Positions 1-13,900 of a stretch of DNA of 64,000 nucleotides are shown here, piece after piece. Every line of letters begins with the position of its first letter. Position 1 is the stretch's first letter. This DNA is from Oreocharis arfaki. Lineage: Eukaryota > Chordata > Aves > Passeriformes > Paramythiidae. Made by a program: the position numbers and the translations under genes. The notes under the pieces were generated by a model that did not search any database, was not told where the DNA came from, and saw nothing but the letters and a program-made list of their open reading frames with translations. The DNA lies in NCBI GenBank assembly GCA_013398015.1, contig VZRR01010910.1, positions 1 to 64,000 on the forward strand, written 5' to 3'.

Positions 1-520
1 CTGCCCCCCGCTCCCCTCCGGTGCTCAAGGCCCGTGGGGGAGGCTCACCCTCCCTCCCTGTGGGTCCTCGCCGCTGGGCTCGGACCGCCAGCCGTGGGTG
101 TCGGTGCTGTGCAGTGGTGTCCCGAGGCTGCAGCTCAGCTCTGAGCCAGCAGATCTTCTCCTTCCTAACCTATTTGACTCTTCAAATCACTTCTTATCTC
201 CTCATACGTTAGTGCCTAGTCTGGTCTTTCTGGTTGTGAAAAGGTGTTCTTGTTCGTAACCATCACTTCTGTCTTCCTCACAAACAAACCTGCAGCAGAC
301 CAAAGATATCTCACAAATTCAAAACCTGGACGTCGTATTTCCTCCCCACCACAAATCAGGTTTGTCATAACAAACCTATCAATAATGAAAATTCTGAGGT
401 TTTGAGTTGGTTAATGTCCTGTTTTTCCTACAGATACTGTGTGAGTAATGACATCAGCATTGCATGCTCTAGCTGGTTGCTGTAAATCGTGATATATTTC
501 CAAGAAATAAAGAACATTTT
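1..520 (+). other. Possible 3' UTR of a convergent plus-strand gene at the window edge
   Basis: The first 160 bases are GC-rich and then turn AT-rich. An AATAAA hexamer on the plus strand at 506-511 could be a polyadenylation signal. No convincing coding frame is visible. In human gene order SLC22A7 is followed by CRIP3 in the opposite orientation, so a plus-strand CRIP3 3' end would be expected here. That is an inference from synteny only; the sequence itself does not identify the gene. Confidence 0.22.
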
Positions 521-1081
521 GCTGAAGGAAACACATATTGCTCACGACCTGCACATTGCCTTTTCTATTTTTGACAGCACAAGGTAAGGTGTTAAGCGAT
601 TCATGGATGGAAAAAATTAATTTAAAAAATAGGTACTGTCTTATAGCAGCTAAAAAAATTCTCCAGGCAGCTTACTTCTGCTAGGAGGTGCTCTTGAACC
701 TGGATTTGGATGTGCCTCTGCATTTGTTTTCCGATGCATCCCCAGTGTGTGTTCTCTTCACGGTGTTATGCGTGGTTTAGCTTAAAACACCTCACAGCAC
801 AGGGAATCACAGAGCACCTGGGACTCAGATCCTAAAGCCATTCCCTCTTCCCAATTTGGGCAAGTGCTGTTTATCGGGATTCCAAATTTATAGGTAATTC
901 CAACTGATAGATAGAAATTGGTGGCTCATCTCTGTTGTTTACGTAATTACGTGCAAGAGGCAAAGATATTACATAAAGTTAAGATCAATGTATTAGACCA
1001 GTAAGCAGAATGGAGTCCAGTAATGAAGTGTTCAATATTCCATGCAAACTTTCCTATAGCAAGGTGGATTCTATGTGTGGG

Positions 1082-1298
1082 ATTTGGGTTTGGGGTTTTT
1101 TTTGCTTTTTGTTTTTTTGGTGGGTTTGGTTTTTTTTTTTTCTGTTTTTGGGGGCTTTTTGCTTTCTTTGTTTGCTTGTTTGGGTTTTTATTTGGTTGGC
1201 TGGTTGGTTTTCTGTTTTGTTTTGGGTTGTTTTCGGGGGGTTTTTTGTTGTTTGTTTTGGGGTTTTTTTTCTTGTTTTGGTTTTGGTTTTTTTCTATG
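1082..1298. repeat. G/T-only low-complexity tract
   Basis: About 215 bases are made almost only of T runs and short G runs on the plus strand (C/A on the minus strand), with scattered single C bases. It is open in all three plus frames and gives Phe/Gly/Leu/Val/Trp-rich nonsense peptides, so those frames are not genes. It lies some 400 bases past the SLC22A7 polyadenylation site. Confidence 0.85.
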
Positions 1299-1694
1299 GC
1301 TTAAAGTATACCTCTTGCATACACACCGGATGTAAATGGAAAAGCTTTTTTCTTCCTTGTGTGTGTGGGGGAAATGCTTGCAGTTAACCCATTCTCACTG
1401 AGATTCCTGCATGTGCTTTTTGCTGGCTTTAAGCCTCAGTGTGAAAATTGTCCAGACCTTTCCTAAATACGAGGAATACTCGTAGCTACAGTTTATGGTT
1501 TAAAATAAACCAAAAATTACCACCCAGCTGGATTTATTAGAGCTCATTTGGGTTTGCATGATTCCCACTCAGTATTTCTCTTGCCGCATTGTTGCTCGAG
1601 GTGCACAAACCAATGGGCTGTAGCTTCTGGAAGGCTGTGCAGTGACATGGAAGGTCAAAATCCAAAAGACTGGAAGAGCTTAGCACAAGGTGCC

Positions 1695-1700
1695 TTTATT
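1695..1700 (-). terminator. SLC22A7: Polyadenylation signal of SLC22A7 (AATAAA on minus strand)
   Basis: TTTATT on the plus strand reads AATAAA on the minus strand, 218 bases past the SLC22A7 stop codon at 1918-1920. It is the first canonical hexamer after the stop and would give a short 3' UTR. A second candidate hexamer lies at 1533-1538. Confidence 0.55.
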
Positions 1701-1917
1701 TCCATACCCTGTTAGACCTCTGCATCCTTGCTGCTGGCCACACTCCAGAGTGGGGTAGCTCCTGCCAGCTGGTGTCCTGATCTGCCTCCTTCCTCCAGCG
1801 CCCTCGCTCCCACGTCCCTTGGGAGTGAGATCGGTGGGCAGTAAAGGCTCTTCCCCTGGCAGATCAGAGCATGGCTCAGTTGTGCAGTCCTACACGGTGG
1901 CTGTCCCGCGGGGTCCC
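1701..1917 (-). other. SLC22A7: Predicted 3' UTR of SLC22A7
   Basis: This non-coding stretch runs from the stop codon of the last SLC22A7 exon to the first AATAAA on the minus strand. The extent is inferred from that hexamer only. Confidence 0.5.
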
Positions 1918-1981
1918 TCACTTCAGCAGAGCCTGCAGGGGCACGCCCTCGAGAGCGCTGACTTCTGGCGGCACTTTCACT
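1918..1981 (-). CDS. SLC22A7: SLC22A7 exon 10 (terminal, C-terminal tail)
   Basis: This 64-base exon is too short to stand out. On the minus strand it follows a long pyrimidine tract ending TTCCTTCCAG. Joined to exon 9 at the GTGAGT donor (2159-2164) it stays in frame and adds a tail ending LEGVPLQALLK before TGA at 1918-1920. The position and length match the non-conserved cytoplasmic C-terminal tail of human OAT2. With it the total coding length is exactly divisible by three. Confidence 0.78.
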
Positions 1982-4900
1982 CTGGAAGGAAAAAAAAAAA
2001 TAAACGTGTTTGGGCTGATGGGCAGAAAAGCAGGGAGGCCATCAGCCCCATCGGGCTGTCCCTTCTTCCCAGGCCACCCAGAGACGGGGAATTGCAGGCA
2101 GCAGAGAGGGACGTCCCCTGTCCTCGGCAGAATCCACGTGCAGGGCAGGACAGAGGTGACTCACTGAGGCTTCTCGATGTCCTCGATGCCCTCGGGAAGG
2201 CGCGCGTTGAGCGTCTCCGGGAGCAGGAAGGCCACGGCGCCGCTGCACACCGCGACACCGCAGTAGGTCACCTCGGGCAGGGACCGCCACACCTCGTCCA
2301 GCAGGAACATCAGCGGGGCCAGGGCCCCCCCCAGGCGTGCCATGAAGGAGGTGTACCCCATCCCATTCTGCCTGGAAAGGTGCAGACCGCCACGGGAAAG
2401 AGAGGGCTACTTGTGTCACATCAGACCTCTGCCCTTTCCCCTGCAATTTTCTCTTAAGTGCTGAGGCTTTTTTACCCCCGGGTTTTTCCTCTGCCATTTT
2501 TTCCTCTTTTCTTTCTTCATATCTTCCTAAAATCATAATATTTCCCAGAGAGCAACTGTAGCTGCTGTGAGAAATAGATTTTATGTCTATTACAAGAAAG
2601 AAGCTGCAGTTCCACACTAAAAATACCTGCTCTAAAGTTGTTTCCACTTCGAAAATCAAAACCCTGAGAGCATTTTCTAATAGTAAGACTAGTGAGCCCT
2701 CCGACCTGCTTAGAGCAAATCCAAGTTCCTCCTTCTCCCAAGTACTTCTAGGCAGGTGGCATACACTAGAGGTACCTGTGAGCACTTTTGGTCCAAGGAA
2801 GGAGACCTTGGAGAGGAGACCAGAAATGAGACCTGATTTTGAGGGGATGGGTGGCATTTCACACTGATGACAAGGATCCCAGGACCTGCTTGTGCATACA
2901 CAGAACGAGTACTGCAAGAACGAACCAACAATTTTGTCTTTGTCAGCGTCTTTGAGCATGAAAGATACAAACTGATCTGGTATAAAAAGTAGCAGACCAG
3001 TGTGACCACTTCGGTTTAAATGTGAATCATTCCAACAGACCTCTGAAAGCTAAAGGACTAAATGGCAGAGGAGGGTACTCTGGGCAGGGAGGGAAAGAAG
3101 TGAAGTAAGCCACGAGGCCTGCTGTGATTCATGAGGGTTTTTTCAGACTTGCACAAAGAAATCAGTGAGGAGATTCCCTCCACCAGACTCAGCTATATCC
3201 CGAACTATGCAGATGCTAAATCTGGTTTTATGTTACCCTTACTGAGGTATGTCAAATTAGCTCTATTTTTCCTCCCGAAAGTCTAGTTAATCCCTCCTTT
3301 AATATCATCTGATGTCCAAAAGTCTCTCAAACATGTGTCCCTTGTAAAACTTGATATTTCAAGTTATTATTTTCAGGTTCTTTTAACAGTTCCTGACAGA
3401 TTATCACAGGGAACGAAGATTTTACGAAGCACAGGTGCCTTATGGTGTGCAAAGATCTTCCCACACAGAATGCTCCTCACCTTTCCATTCATCTTCCTGT
3501 CAGCACAACCTAACCACCCACAACCCAGGTGAAAAAAAAGATGTGGCTGTCTGCCCCTCTCTTGTGAGCATATAAAATCCCCACAACCTGGTGGTTCCAG
3601 AGGCAAGGGGCCACTGCTGCACTGTAGTCAGCAGCACATCCAGCTGTGTAGTCAGCTGTGCTGATGTCCAAGGCCTGAGGGCAGCACCCCAGCCGGGCCC
3701 TGGGTGTGTGCTCAGGTGGGTGGCATCTCTTACCTCAGAATGGTGGGGTAGAGCTCCGAGGTGTACAGGTAGACAGTGGTGAAGGCGGCTTCTGAGAAAC
3801 CCTTGGCCATGACAGCCACTACCGAACGCAGGGAGGTGAAGGCTGGGGGAAAGGAAGGACATTTGTGACAATGAGCTGCCTCCAGGGAGAAGCTTCCAGG
3901 TGTAAGGAGGGAGAAGGTTCAGTGCTCTCACACACAACACTGAGAGCTTCATAGCCCTGGAGCTGCTGTCTCCAAAGGCTGGATCTGTAAGTTTAGTAAG
4001 TGCTAGCCCAAGTGGGAGCTGAACTGATGACAGGATAGGTCCTGACAGTTCCCATTGGACAAGGTCTATAATTAAGATAGGCACTGCCTTGCCATTGCTG
4101 GACCCTTCCTAGTCACTTCTCAGCGACTGGAAACCATCTGCTGTGACCAGATATTAAGGTTGGCTCACATTCGTGACCTTGTCTCGTAGACACCCTTCAG
4201 GTGGAGGACTTCTCTACACAGAACTGCCAGTGGACAAATCTATGGCTCTCCTTCTCCAGCATTGCACAAAATGGACCTCTCCCCCTTTAGCAAGTGCTGT
4301 GTAGAGCAGAAACACATCTCACGCTTGGGAATGACGATGTTGGCTCCTATGCAGAGTCCGGTCAGGATGAGTGTCCATGCCTGGCTCTGCCGCCGTCCAA
4401 CTCGGTTCACCAGCACGTACATGACCATCTTGGCTGGAATCTCAATGACGCCAAACACAAACTGGGAGAGGTAGATGCTGAGCCCAAAGCCCGTCAGGTT
4501 CATGCTCATGCCGTAATAAGAGAAGGCAACGCCAAACCTGCAAGGAGCGGGTGGAGATGGGACCGAGGGAAATCCCTCTGGGAACTGCAGGATGAATCCC
4601 CCCCCGTGAAGTGACGCCGCTTACCACACCACGCCAGAACACAGAGAGATCTTCCTCAGGACTGGGGTCCTGAACAAGCTGATGTAGGAGTAACTCCCTC
4701 CCATGTTTTTGTCTGCTGCCATCCTTGTGAGGGTCTGGGAGAGATGGAAAGAAGGAAATAGCTCAGCTGCTGTACTTTCAGGATCCAGACATGAAACCCC
4801 AGATAGGCTGGGGTCTTCGCCTTCCCAGCTTCAGATCCACCTTGGATTTTCCATACATTTCCTTTGCAGAACAATTCTCTGAGCATACATTGCCAGAGGC

Positions 4901-7900
4901 ATGTCTTCCCACAACTTTACAGATTGCCTGCTATTTTAGACCTCTTTTTCTTCTCATGGACCCTTCTTCCCTCTCACCTATGTGCCCCATGTGGCAGAAA
5001 GGGCTGTTGAGAAATGGCACATCATGGTGTTGGAAAAGTCGGTGTTGGCCAGTTCCACCCTCTTCCCCGTGTGGCTGCCTGCTGTATGAGGAGCTAACAG
5101 TGAGCTGCATGCTTTGTTCTTAGGAGTGCATTCATTTAAAGTGTAGTTATTGATACGTCTATTTATATAAATGCAGAATACCTTAAAAAGTCAGGCACTG
5201 AGAAGTGAGCCCTGCTCATGGAGAGGAGGAGAGTGCTTGTTCAAAAAGCCTTCCAGCAACTGATTGAGGGGTAAGTACCAGCAGAGTTAATAAGTTCTAC
5301 TCACTGTGTATTTACTCCAGTGTCCAGTCCACTGAGGCCTCTTGTCAGGGCAAAAATGAGTGGAAAGAGACTCCACCTAATGGAGGGGATTTCTGGCCTT
5401 ATGGGAGCTGAGCTGGTTCTTTATCTTTAGGAGTGAATTTCTGCTTTCTGGAGCAAAATGCCCACAGTGCGCCACAGACCACACTGCAGGCTAAGCATTG
5501 CTCCAGGTATCAAACAGAAGTAAAATATAGAGAGAGAAAGCAGGAAAGGAAGAACATGTGTCTGGATCTTCAGTCCCTTACCTCTGGTGAGACAGCAAAG
5601 TCCTTCCTTCCATTCATTCTTGCACATCTAAGCACGTGCCTGTGGGCTTGCTTCACTTTGCCTTTGGCTATGAGCCACCGGGCAGACTCTGGGACCCACC
5701 TGCAGGGGCAAGGAGAGGAGACTGTTCCTGTTGGAGCTGCATGTTTTCCATCCCATGTGCATGGCTCTGGCACCTTCTCCATGAGACTTCAGCCTCAGCT
5801 AAATATAACGACTGTGGTGCATGGGAGGAGTAGTGGGACACCCTTTTGACATGCATGTGCTCTTCTACCCCTGAAGGCTGAGCTGGTTGAAGTTTCAAAC
5901 TCTTGCCAATTAAAAATGGCCCCAGGGAGTTTATATTTACACATTTGTGCTTTCTGGGACTCCCTAAACTTTGACATTGTCAGATATTAAAAATGACAAT
6001 GTAGAAAGGATTCAGTGAGCTCTATACATACTTTGTTAGTTGCTGAAATGATTTGGTTTCCACAATAATCAAAGCCTTCTGCACATTGGAGTCTCTCACT
6101 GGAATGTCTGAGACCAGACCCCTGCAATCCACTGTTTGTGATTCATGTGCCCTAAATCAGATTACAGTAAAACTAATGAACAGCTGTGGTCACTGTTCAA
6201 GCAGGAATTGAAAATTATGTGTAGAGCAAAAACGTTTGGAGAACTGGCCTTGCTGAAAGTTTTCCTCTCCTTCCCACAAGCTTACAACCTTGGGAAGTAT
6301 AAAGAAGGAAAGATGGCATTTTGCACTCATTGCCACTGTCTCTGGAGAGTAATACCACATCTTTTGGTTGTCTAATGCCTCCACTGAGTTCTGACATCAT
6401 GTCAGTAATTTCCACAGAGTGCTAAATTAGATTTTAATTCCGTACTTCAGAGACTTTCAATTTTCTGCAATCACTGACCTTATGAGTGCTTGAAGACTAG
6501 AGTATAATTTGTTGGAGAACTAATCTCCATAAAAGATATTAACATAAGAGGAAAAATCAAACAGTTATGATGAAAAGGGTGGGTCCAAATGCATCTGTGA
6601 ATTTCAGCACTTCCAAGGACTCAGTTTTTTTATGGCTGGTTGTCCTAGAAAGAGAGCAAAACAACTTGAACCAGAAAAGTCAGCAGAACATGTATTTTGT
6701 TTGTGTTGGACTTGATCAGTGAAATACCAGCAGTTACTCTTTGCTAGAAAGCCCTCATCACCAGTGAAGCTGTACATCTTTCTTTAGCCATTGATTAACA
6801 ACAGCACTGGTTCATATCCCATTTTTGTGACTATTATTTGAGATTTTCCTGCTAGATCTGTGCAGGTGTTTAACCTATGGCTTCATGCTGATGGACAGGC
6901 ACAGTAGGCAAGCAAACCAAAGTCACCGGAAGCCTCTTTGGTAGCAGCTGAAAGGCACTTTGGCGTTTGGGTATCACTCTTTCTGTGCAGTGATTATGCC
7001 TGTAATTTTTGGACATATGTGTCTAACAAATCAGAGTTTATTCTGCAAGGTTTCCAGCTGGAGCTGCCCATTACCCTGAGGGACACGTCTGTGATTCCTG
7101 CAGTGGGATACAGCTCTGCTCTGGTGCCCAGGAGGAACTAAACATCCACCCTAAGGTGAAGAAGACACAGCCCCCCATTTCTGAGTGCTCTCAGTGGGGC
7201 AGTTGTGGGAATACCTGATGACTTATTTCAGCATGAGACCTTTTTTCCAGCCAGGAAATGGAGCTGCTTATTCAAAGGACTGTTTTAGACCATCAACAAA
7301 TTGATGCAATTCACATTGCAGTCACAATGCCAGTGAATCAACTCTGTATTCTAGTTTGTATTACTACATGGGGGAAAAAAAAAGAAGGAAAAATTAAAGT
7401 TTCTTTGATTAAATGAACCATCTACCATTTTAAGGCTTGGGAGATGTCAGGTATTTCTTAAATAAGGCTACAGGGGGGAAACTGCCCATAGAAAGCAGGT
7501 GGTTTTGGTCCATCAGGATGGTTACATGGCTGGGAAAAGCCATGGGAAGTGCAGAGATGAAGGAACCTGACCTAGCCTGAAGCTGTCAGTGGCTTTCATA
7601 GGAAATTTGGTGCCCAAAGTATCCTTCCCAGTGAGGTGGGGATAGAGAATGGATTAATTTTTTATCTTGGGCTTACTAAGGATTAAAACCTGGATCTGGT
7701 TGTGTGTTTATTTATTGGAATCTCTTTTCTTTATTCTGAGCTACATCTGACAGAGCTGGCAGCACCAAATCCTGCTTCCTTGTGCTGCCACCTGACATCC
7801 AAATGCCTCAGCCCCAGTCCTGCCCCCTCCTTGTCCCCAAAACTGACATGACCTTGGCTCCTGGCCTTGCTGGAGAGACAAAACCCAGGCCACTCCAGTT

Positions 7901-10900
7901 CTCCAGAGCTGCCATGCCGAGGCAATCCGAGTACAGGACACGGATGAGTCCTGCTCATCCTGAGCTTGCTGAGCGAATCCCAGGATCAGCAGAGGAGGCA
8001 AATCCCCTCCTGGTGGCTGCACTCACCACAGGCAGACGATGCTCAGGAGACAAGGTCCTGTCACGGCCACCAGCAGCCAGTGCCACTCCCGCACCAAGTA
8101 GGCTGCCAGGGCCAGCAGCATGTTCCCAACGCTCCAGAAGATGCTGGTCAGGATCCCGGTGAAGGTGCGGTGCTGGACATCCACCCACTCCATCCCTGGA
8201 AGAGGGAGGCGGCATTCAGCTGGGACACGCAGGACTTCTCCGGGAAGGGAGGGCCTGCAGGGCTTTTTAACAAGGGCAAAGCAAGGTGACATCCCTGGTC
8301 TTCTCCTTCACAAAGTTCCACTGTTTGGCCGATGTTTGGAACATCTGAAATACTCAGCCACCGTTCTCAAACTCTCGCAAAGCCGTGAGCAACTAAAGTA
8401 AAACTTCAAGAACGGAAATCCTGGACGTGTGTTAAGAAACAGTGCTAAAACCACGCTTTGTGACAGAGATTTTGTTTTTATCCCCATTTAATAGCATTCA
8501 ATTGGTCTTCGTCGACCAGATTTTTTTTTGCCCCCAATCATTTTGCCAGCACAATTTCCCATTTCTCTGTCCACTCATTGTTTCAGATTAAAGAAATAGA
8601 TTGAGAAGAATTGTTGTTCACATGGAATCCACCCAGAGTAAACAGCAGCACACACATAAAGCCAGATGGGGGTCTCCTTGTTCGTGTGTGTGAACTAACA
8701 GCCAGTTTTCCTCTGAAGGTTTGGACACCTTTCTACAACCTCTAACAATCAGAAATGTCCCTCCCAAGCTCTACTATGTCTTGCAGGACCCAACCTTTAT
8801 AACAACAAACAAACACAGCAGGCCTTGGGATTTGTCAGGTCTTGTGTGGGCTTTTCCAGTACTGAAGCCATTTTAGCTTGATTTTGGCTAGATGTGCAAA
8901 AATCCTGTAAATTTCTGCTGGGCCTGTAATTTGTTCTTGGGTACAACACCTCTTGCCCAGTATGTCCCAAGTGTATCTACAAAATAATCCAGTGGTTTAC
9001 TGAATATCCTGAAATTTGGAGCTTGTTTTTATTTTATAATTACCTAAATTCTTCAGCTTCAGTTTTGCCTAGCTCTGTGTGATTTTATTTTTTTCTTCTC
9101 ATTGTAAAATACAGATTGGCAGCTTAGGAAAACTGTGAGCAAACTCGAAACCGGGGATGTAGAAACACCCTGTAAATGACACACCATCCTCTCGTGCTGA
9201 GGAGAGGGCAGTGCTGCTGAATTGTCCTAACAGTGTGTGCTTGGAAGGTGAGAGATCCAGATCAGAGGAGAGGGGCAGAGACTTTGGAATGTGGCTTTTA
9301 CTGTGTTACTGATGATACTCAACAGGAATTGGGTAGCTTGTTGCAACAGGAGTACTAGCAAGTGGTTGCTGTATTTGGACTAGACTGTTGGAATATTAAT
9401 TAGACTAACAGCAAATTGTAATTCTTGGATCCTTGCAAGAGGGGTGTTCTGTAATCAACCTGCACACGCAGCCATTTCCAGACCCTTGTTCCTACAAAAT
9501 CAGTCCCTTCCCAGCCACTGCCTGCCAGGAGTCCCTCTGACAGCCCCCCACACTCACCCAAAGGCAGGACAATCAGGGAGAGGCCACTCAGGGCCACCCC
9601 GGTGAGGGTCCGTGTGATGGCCAGCATTGTGTAGGACACAGAGGCGGCGCTCAGCATCCCAAAAACCACGGAGCACACGAGGGACAGCTGGAGCATGGTC
9701 TTCCGTCCGAACCTGCCACAAGCACAGGATGGGTTACAGGGGCAGGAAACCTGCCACGGGAGCAGGGTTTGAAGTGGGCAAACCAGAGATTTTAGAGGAA
9801 AATCAAAGGATGCAACATCCTGGAGAGGAGGAAATGGCTCTGGATGAAGCTGGTGCCACAGCGGTGCAATCCCATTCCGAGCCTGCCCCATGAACATCGG
9901 GTGTGGAAAGAGCAGCACTGCTCAGAACAACAAATCCGGCTCTCCTGGCCAACACCACCACCAAAAGCAGAGATGCCAGCTTGAAATGCCGTGTTGCTGT
10001 CACACCCTGCTCCCTCCAGTGCCAATGTCCTTCTCCCATGGCTTCTTCAGGACTGGCCACTGCCACCACTCTCAAGGAGGAGACAGAGCCGTGACACTTT
10101 CACCCGCTCCTTGGAGGGAAAACAAAGGAATCCTGTTGTCAGCCCACATGTGCAAAAGGCATCAGCCCACACGTGCAAATAGCTCTGAAATCCTAAGGGG
10201 TTGCTAAGGAATCTGCCAGGATGTCGTTCCCCTGGGGTTTCCTTACCCCATTGTCCAGAGTCCTGTGTGGGGAGTGTGGAGCAATACAAAACACCAAATG
10301 CACACAAATGCACCCCCACAGAGAGAGAAATCTGCCTGCATGAGTTTCTACACAACCTATGAAAATCTAAAAATCAAAATGGAGCACAAGGTGTCAGTCT
10401 CCTGATGAACATCAGCACTGAATGTTAGGAAAGCTTAGGCTCAAGCTGCAGTAGTAGATTGAGCCTGCCAGCAGGTGATGTTCAGTGCACAGGGACTGAA
10501 ATCCTGCTCTGATCCTGGCATTAGGGCTCTCCCAGTGGCCACCTGAGAAGGATGGTGGCAGGAACGATTGCTCCAAGGGAAAAGGTGTCATGCCAGGACA
10601 TAACACCACAATAACATTCCTAAAAATAATCATGAATTACTTAATTCAGGAGCTGATTAATGAATCTACTGACAAAACGCCCCAACTTGTGGCTTGGGTA
10701 CAGGGAGTTGGCTGGATCTGCTTTGAAACTCGAACAGAGACAGTTTGCAAAAGACATCGTGATGCCCCTGGGTCAGAAGAGGAAGCACCCAGAAACCCAC
10801 CAGAGCTGGATCCAGTTTCCAATGGGTAACTGCCCAAGAAAGAAGAAACATTATTTAAATGAAAATTTTCCTTGAAAATACGGTAAGAAGGATATAAAAC

Positions 10901-13900
10901 CATAGTATTCCCTGCAGGACTCAAGGCAGCTATTTAAGGACCCATTACTAGACTCGCTCAGCAAATGCACACTACTTGCTAGGAAAACCAGGAGTGAGCT
11001 GGCAAGATTGAACTGCAGGATACAGGGAGGCTGCTAGGAATAATGCCATCAAAATTGTCTCCAAAGAGAGTGGCAGGAAAGCACAACCTCTGAAAGATTG
11101 TAGAAAATACAATAAAAGGAGCAGACTGCACAAGCATAAAAAATAATTAAAAAGCCATTTTCATAAAAAAACCCCAGTGTGGAAGTCTGCCAAAGCATCA
11201 CAGAACCAATTCAGTACAAGGACAAGGTACAAAAGGAGCCTCTGGAGAAGAGCAGACAATGACAGAAGCAATATATATGTATTTTTGCATACACATGTTC
11301 ACAGCAAAGGTTGTTAGAGGGTTTACCTGGGTAAAATTTGTCAGTAGACTAGTTCTCAAATCCAAATATCTGTAATGGCTTAGGGGAAACCTGAACCTGA
11401 ACAGTAGCAAAATGCCAGGACCAGATGTTTTTTCCCCTGGAGCACCAGAGATGAAATCTCTGCCTCACTGTTATCACAAAGAAGGGGGATCTCATCTCTG
11501 TCAGAGAAGAGGAAAGTTGCTAATGGGAGGTCGACTTTGAAGAGAGGATAGGGGAGATGTGGGGGTGACATCTGAGGTTTGACCTAATGGTTGTTAATTT
11601 TCCTCTTGCTTCCCTAGACACCACTGATTGCTGTGTGGATGTTTGCCTAGAGCAAAACTGTGTTTGCCTCTCATAATGCCAAAATCTTCCTAATGAGTAG
11701 CCATGGTCTGCTCAGAGCCTCCATTTTAGATGAGAAGTTTAAATTGTTTCTCTATTTTAGATTAATCTGCCCTGAAATTTTGTTTTCTGATTCTCTTATG
11801 CAGTCACAGAGTCCTTTAGCTCCTTCTGCAAAGTCTGCACGCTCGGACCTCATCTCTGCCAAACTCAGCATCACCTCCCCACTTGCTCCCCTCCCAGATT
11901 ATATATAAATGTGCTGAAAAGCACACAAATCCAAGCACAGGCCCCTCCCTGGTCATAATGGAGCACTTGTATCTCCTCTCTCTTTCAAGGCTTTTAATTG
12001 ATTATTTAGTCATGCTGAGACCTTCCTCCTTACCCTGGGGCAGCTTAGTTTCTTTAGGAGTGTTTGAGAAGGAGACTGAGACGGTCTCTCCTCTGCTGAC
12101 ATTCCCGTTGATTGATGCAAAGAAATCCAGTGCATTTGTAAATCTCGGATCTTTTGAAAAAACCTGGCTGATTCTCCACTGGTGTGTCCTACCTCCCCCC
12201 GGGGCTCTGGCTCCACCTTTCAGAGGAGTTTCTGCCAGTTTGGCTGGTGCAGACAGAGGTCAGGCTGCCTGGCATTCCTGAGATCTTGTTTGGAGACCAG
12301 TTTAAAGCTTTTCTGTCCCAAAGATGCTGTAGGGCTCCAGGATAACCACTCCCTGCTCCTAGGATTTAACTGGCATTCCTTTGGTTTATTTCTCTCTGCC
12401 TTCTTCTGTCAGCTTATTTCTCCAGCTCCAACACCTGCCTCTACACATTCTCCCACTGTGAGCACAGACTCATTTATGTCTCACACTACAGTCTTTTGAT
12501 TTCCAGATGCTCCTCTTATGCCTTGATCCTCTACTGGCTTTTCCCCCTCACAATCCATTTGTGAAACAGATTATTTTTCATCTCGTCCTACCTTGTGAGA
12601 CCTTATTTTCTGCCGTATTTTGTCCTGCTCTTTTCCTTGATTCTGAATTTCTCCTCCTCCAGCTCTGTGCTATAAAACTATTGTAGATACAAAGCCAAGG
12701 CACACAGTTTGAAAATCAGCCAGGTGTCCTGGGTCCTTGTAATAATGTACCCACACACCCATGGGTAAAGATATGGATGTAAAAATTCCCATCTGCAGCA
12801 CTAAAGTCTCTGGGTCCTTCACACTTCAGGTTCCCCCTCTGCAGAGATTTTGCAGCTTGCTGTACTCTAATTGCTCCCAGAGGAAGGAAATCAGGAAGCA
12901 GTTTCCCAATAATGAATAGTGTCCAGGGAATAGCACATCCCAATTGCGTGCCTGGACTCTCTATCCTCTGGTGGCTTTCCTGGCTCTGCTGTTTGCAAAA
13001 ATATTTAGTTTCTTAAACGATGCCCTTTCTAGGTTATTACTTTCTTTTTTTCAGGTTTATATTGTCACATCCCGACGTTTAACCAGAGAGAGCAGATTTG
13101 TTCCTGTTTTCTTCATTGCTTCAGCTTTTCCTTAAGGAATAAATACCTCCCTGCTTGTAAAGAATCTCCTTTACCCTGATTCTCTAGGAATGACAGAGTC
13201 AGATTTTGCTTGCTGGAGACCCTTTTGAGCTATGGCAAGCATTTGCTCTGAGGCCCTTGCTTGGGTGTCATTAGCCAATTTGTGTATAATTTGCAAGGAC
13301 TTAACTCTTTCAGCCTTTTTTTCAGCTTTGTTTCTCCTTTTTGAGACAGGTTTTTTTTTCCTGAAACTGGTCTTGCAGGCTGGAATTTCTTGGTTTTTAT
13401 TGTTCCTGCAGCAATTCCGACCACAGTCAGCAATGCATCTGACTGCTAACCAAAGCCAGAGCTGCTTCTCTGATCCAGGAAGCATTTACTGGCTCACTGA
13501 TCCAGGAAGCATTTACTCCCCGCATCGCATCCTGGTATGACTTGAATCCGATTTCCCATTTAGTGGCCGGATTCTCCCTTTAACATTGCCTTTTCTCCTT
13601 TCCCCACCCCTCTGATTGCCTACTGAAGGTCACACGTCTGTGGAATTCTTTTTGTGAAGCTGAGGCCCCCGAGGAGCAGCCTGGGAGGGGTCAAACCTGT
13701 CGGAAAGGTACCCGAACACCATGGCCCCCATCGTGACGCCGATGAAGAAGAAGGTTGCTGTTGCCTGGTTCAGCCCACGCTGCTCGCACACGAGGTCCCA
13801 CTGAAACACAAGGTCAGAAGGACACTTAGTGCCCAGCCCAGGCTCTGCTGCCTTCTCACACTCCTTCACTCCAGCGGTCAGACTTTGTGTCTGGCAGTTC

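Noticed and set aside
1010..1387. Three overlapping plus-strand frames rich in Phe, Gly, Trp and Val
   Set aside because: Products of the G/T-only tract; all three frames are open, which is the mark of low complexity rather than coding.
2042..2959. 305-codon minus-strand open frame across SLC22A7 exon 9
   Set aside because: It is out of frame with exon 9 and crosses its splice sites; the true exon reads another frame with clear SLC22 homology.
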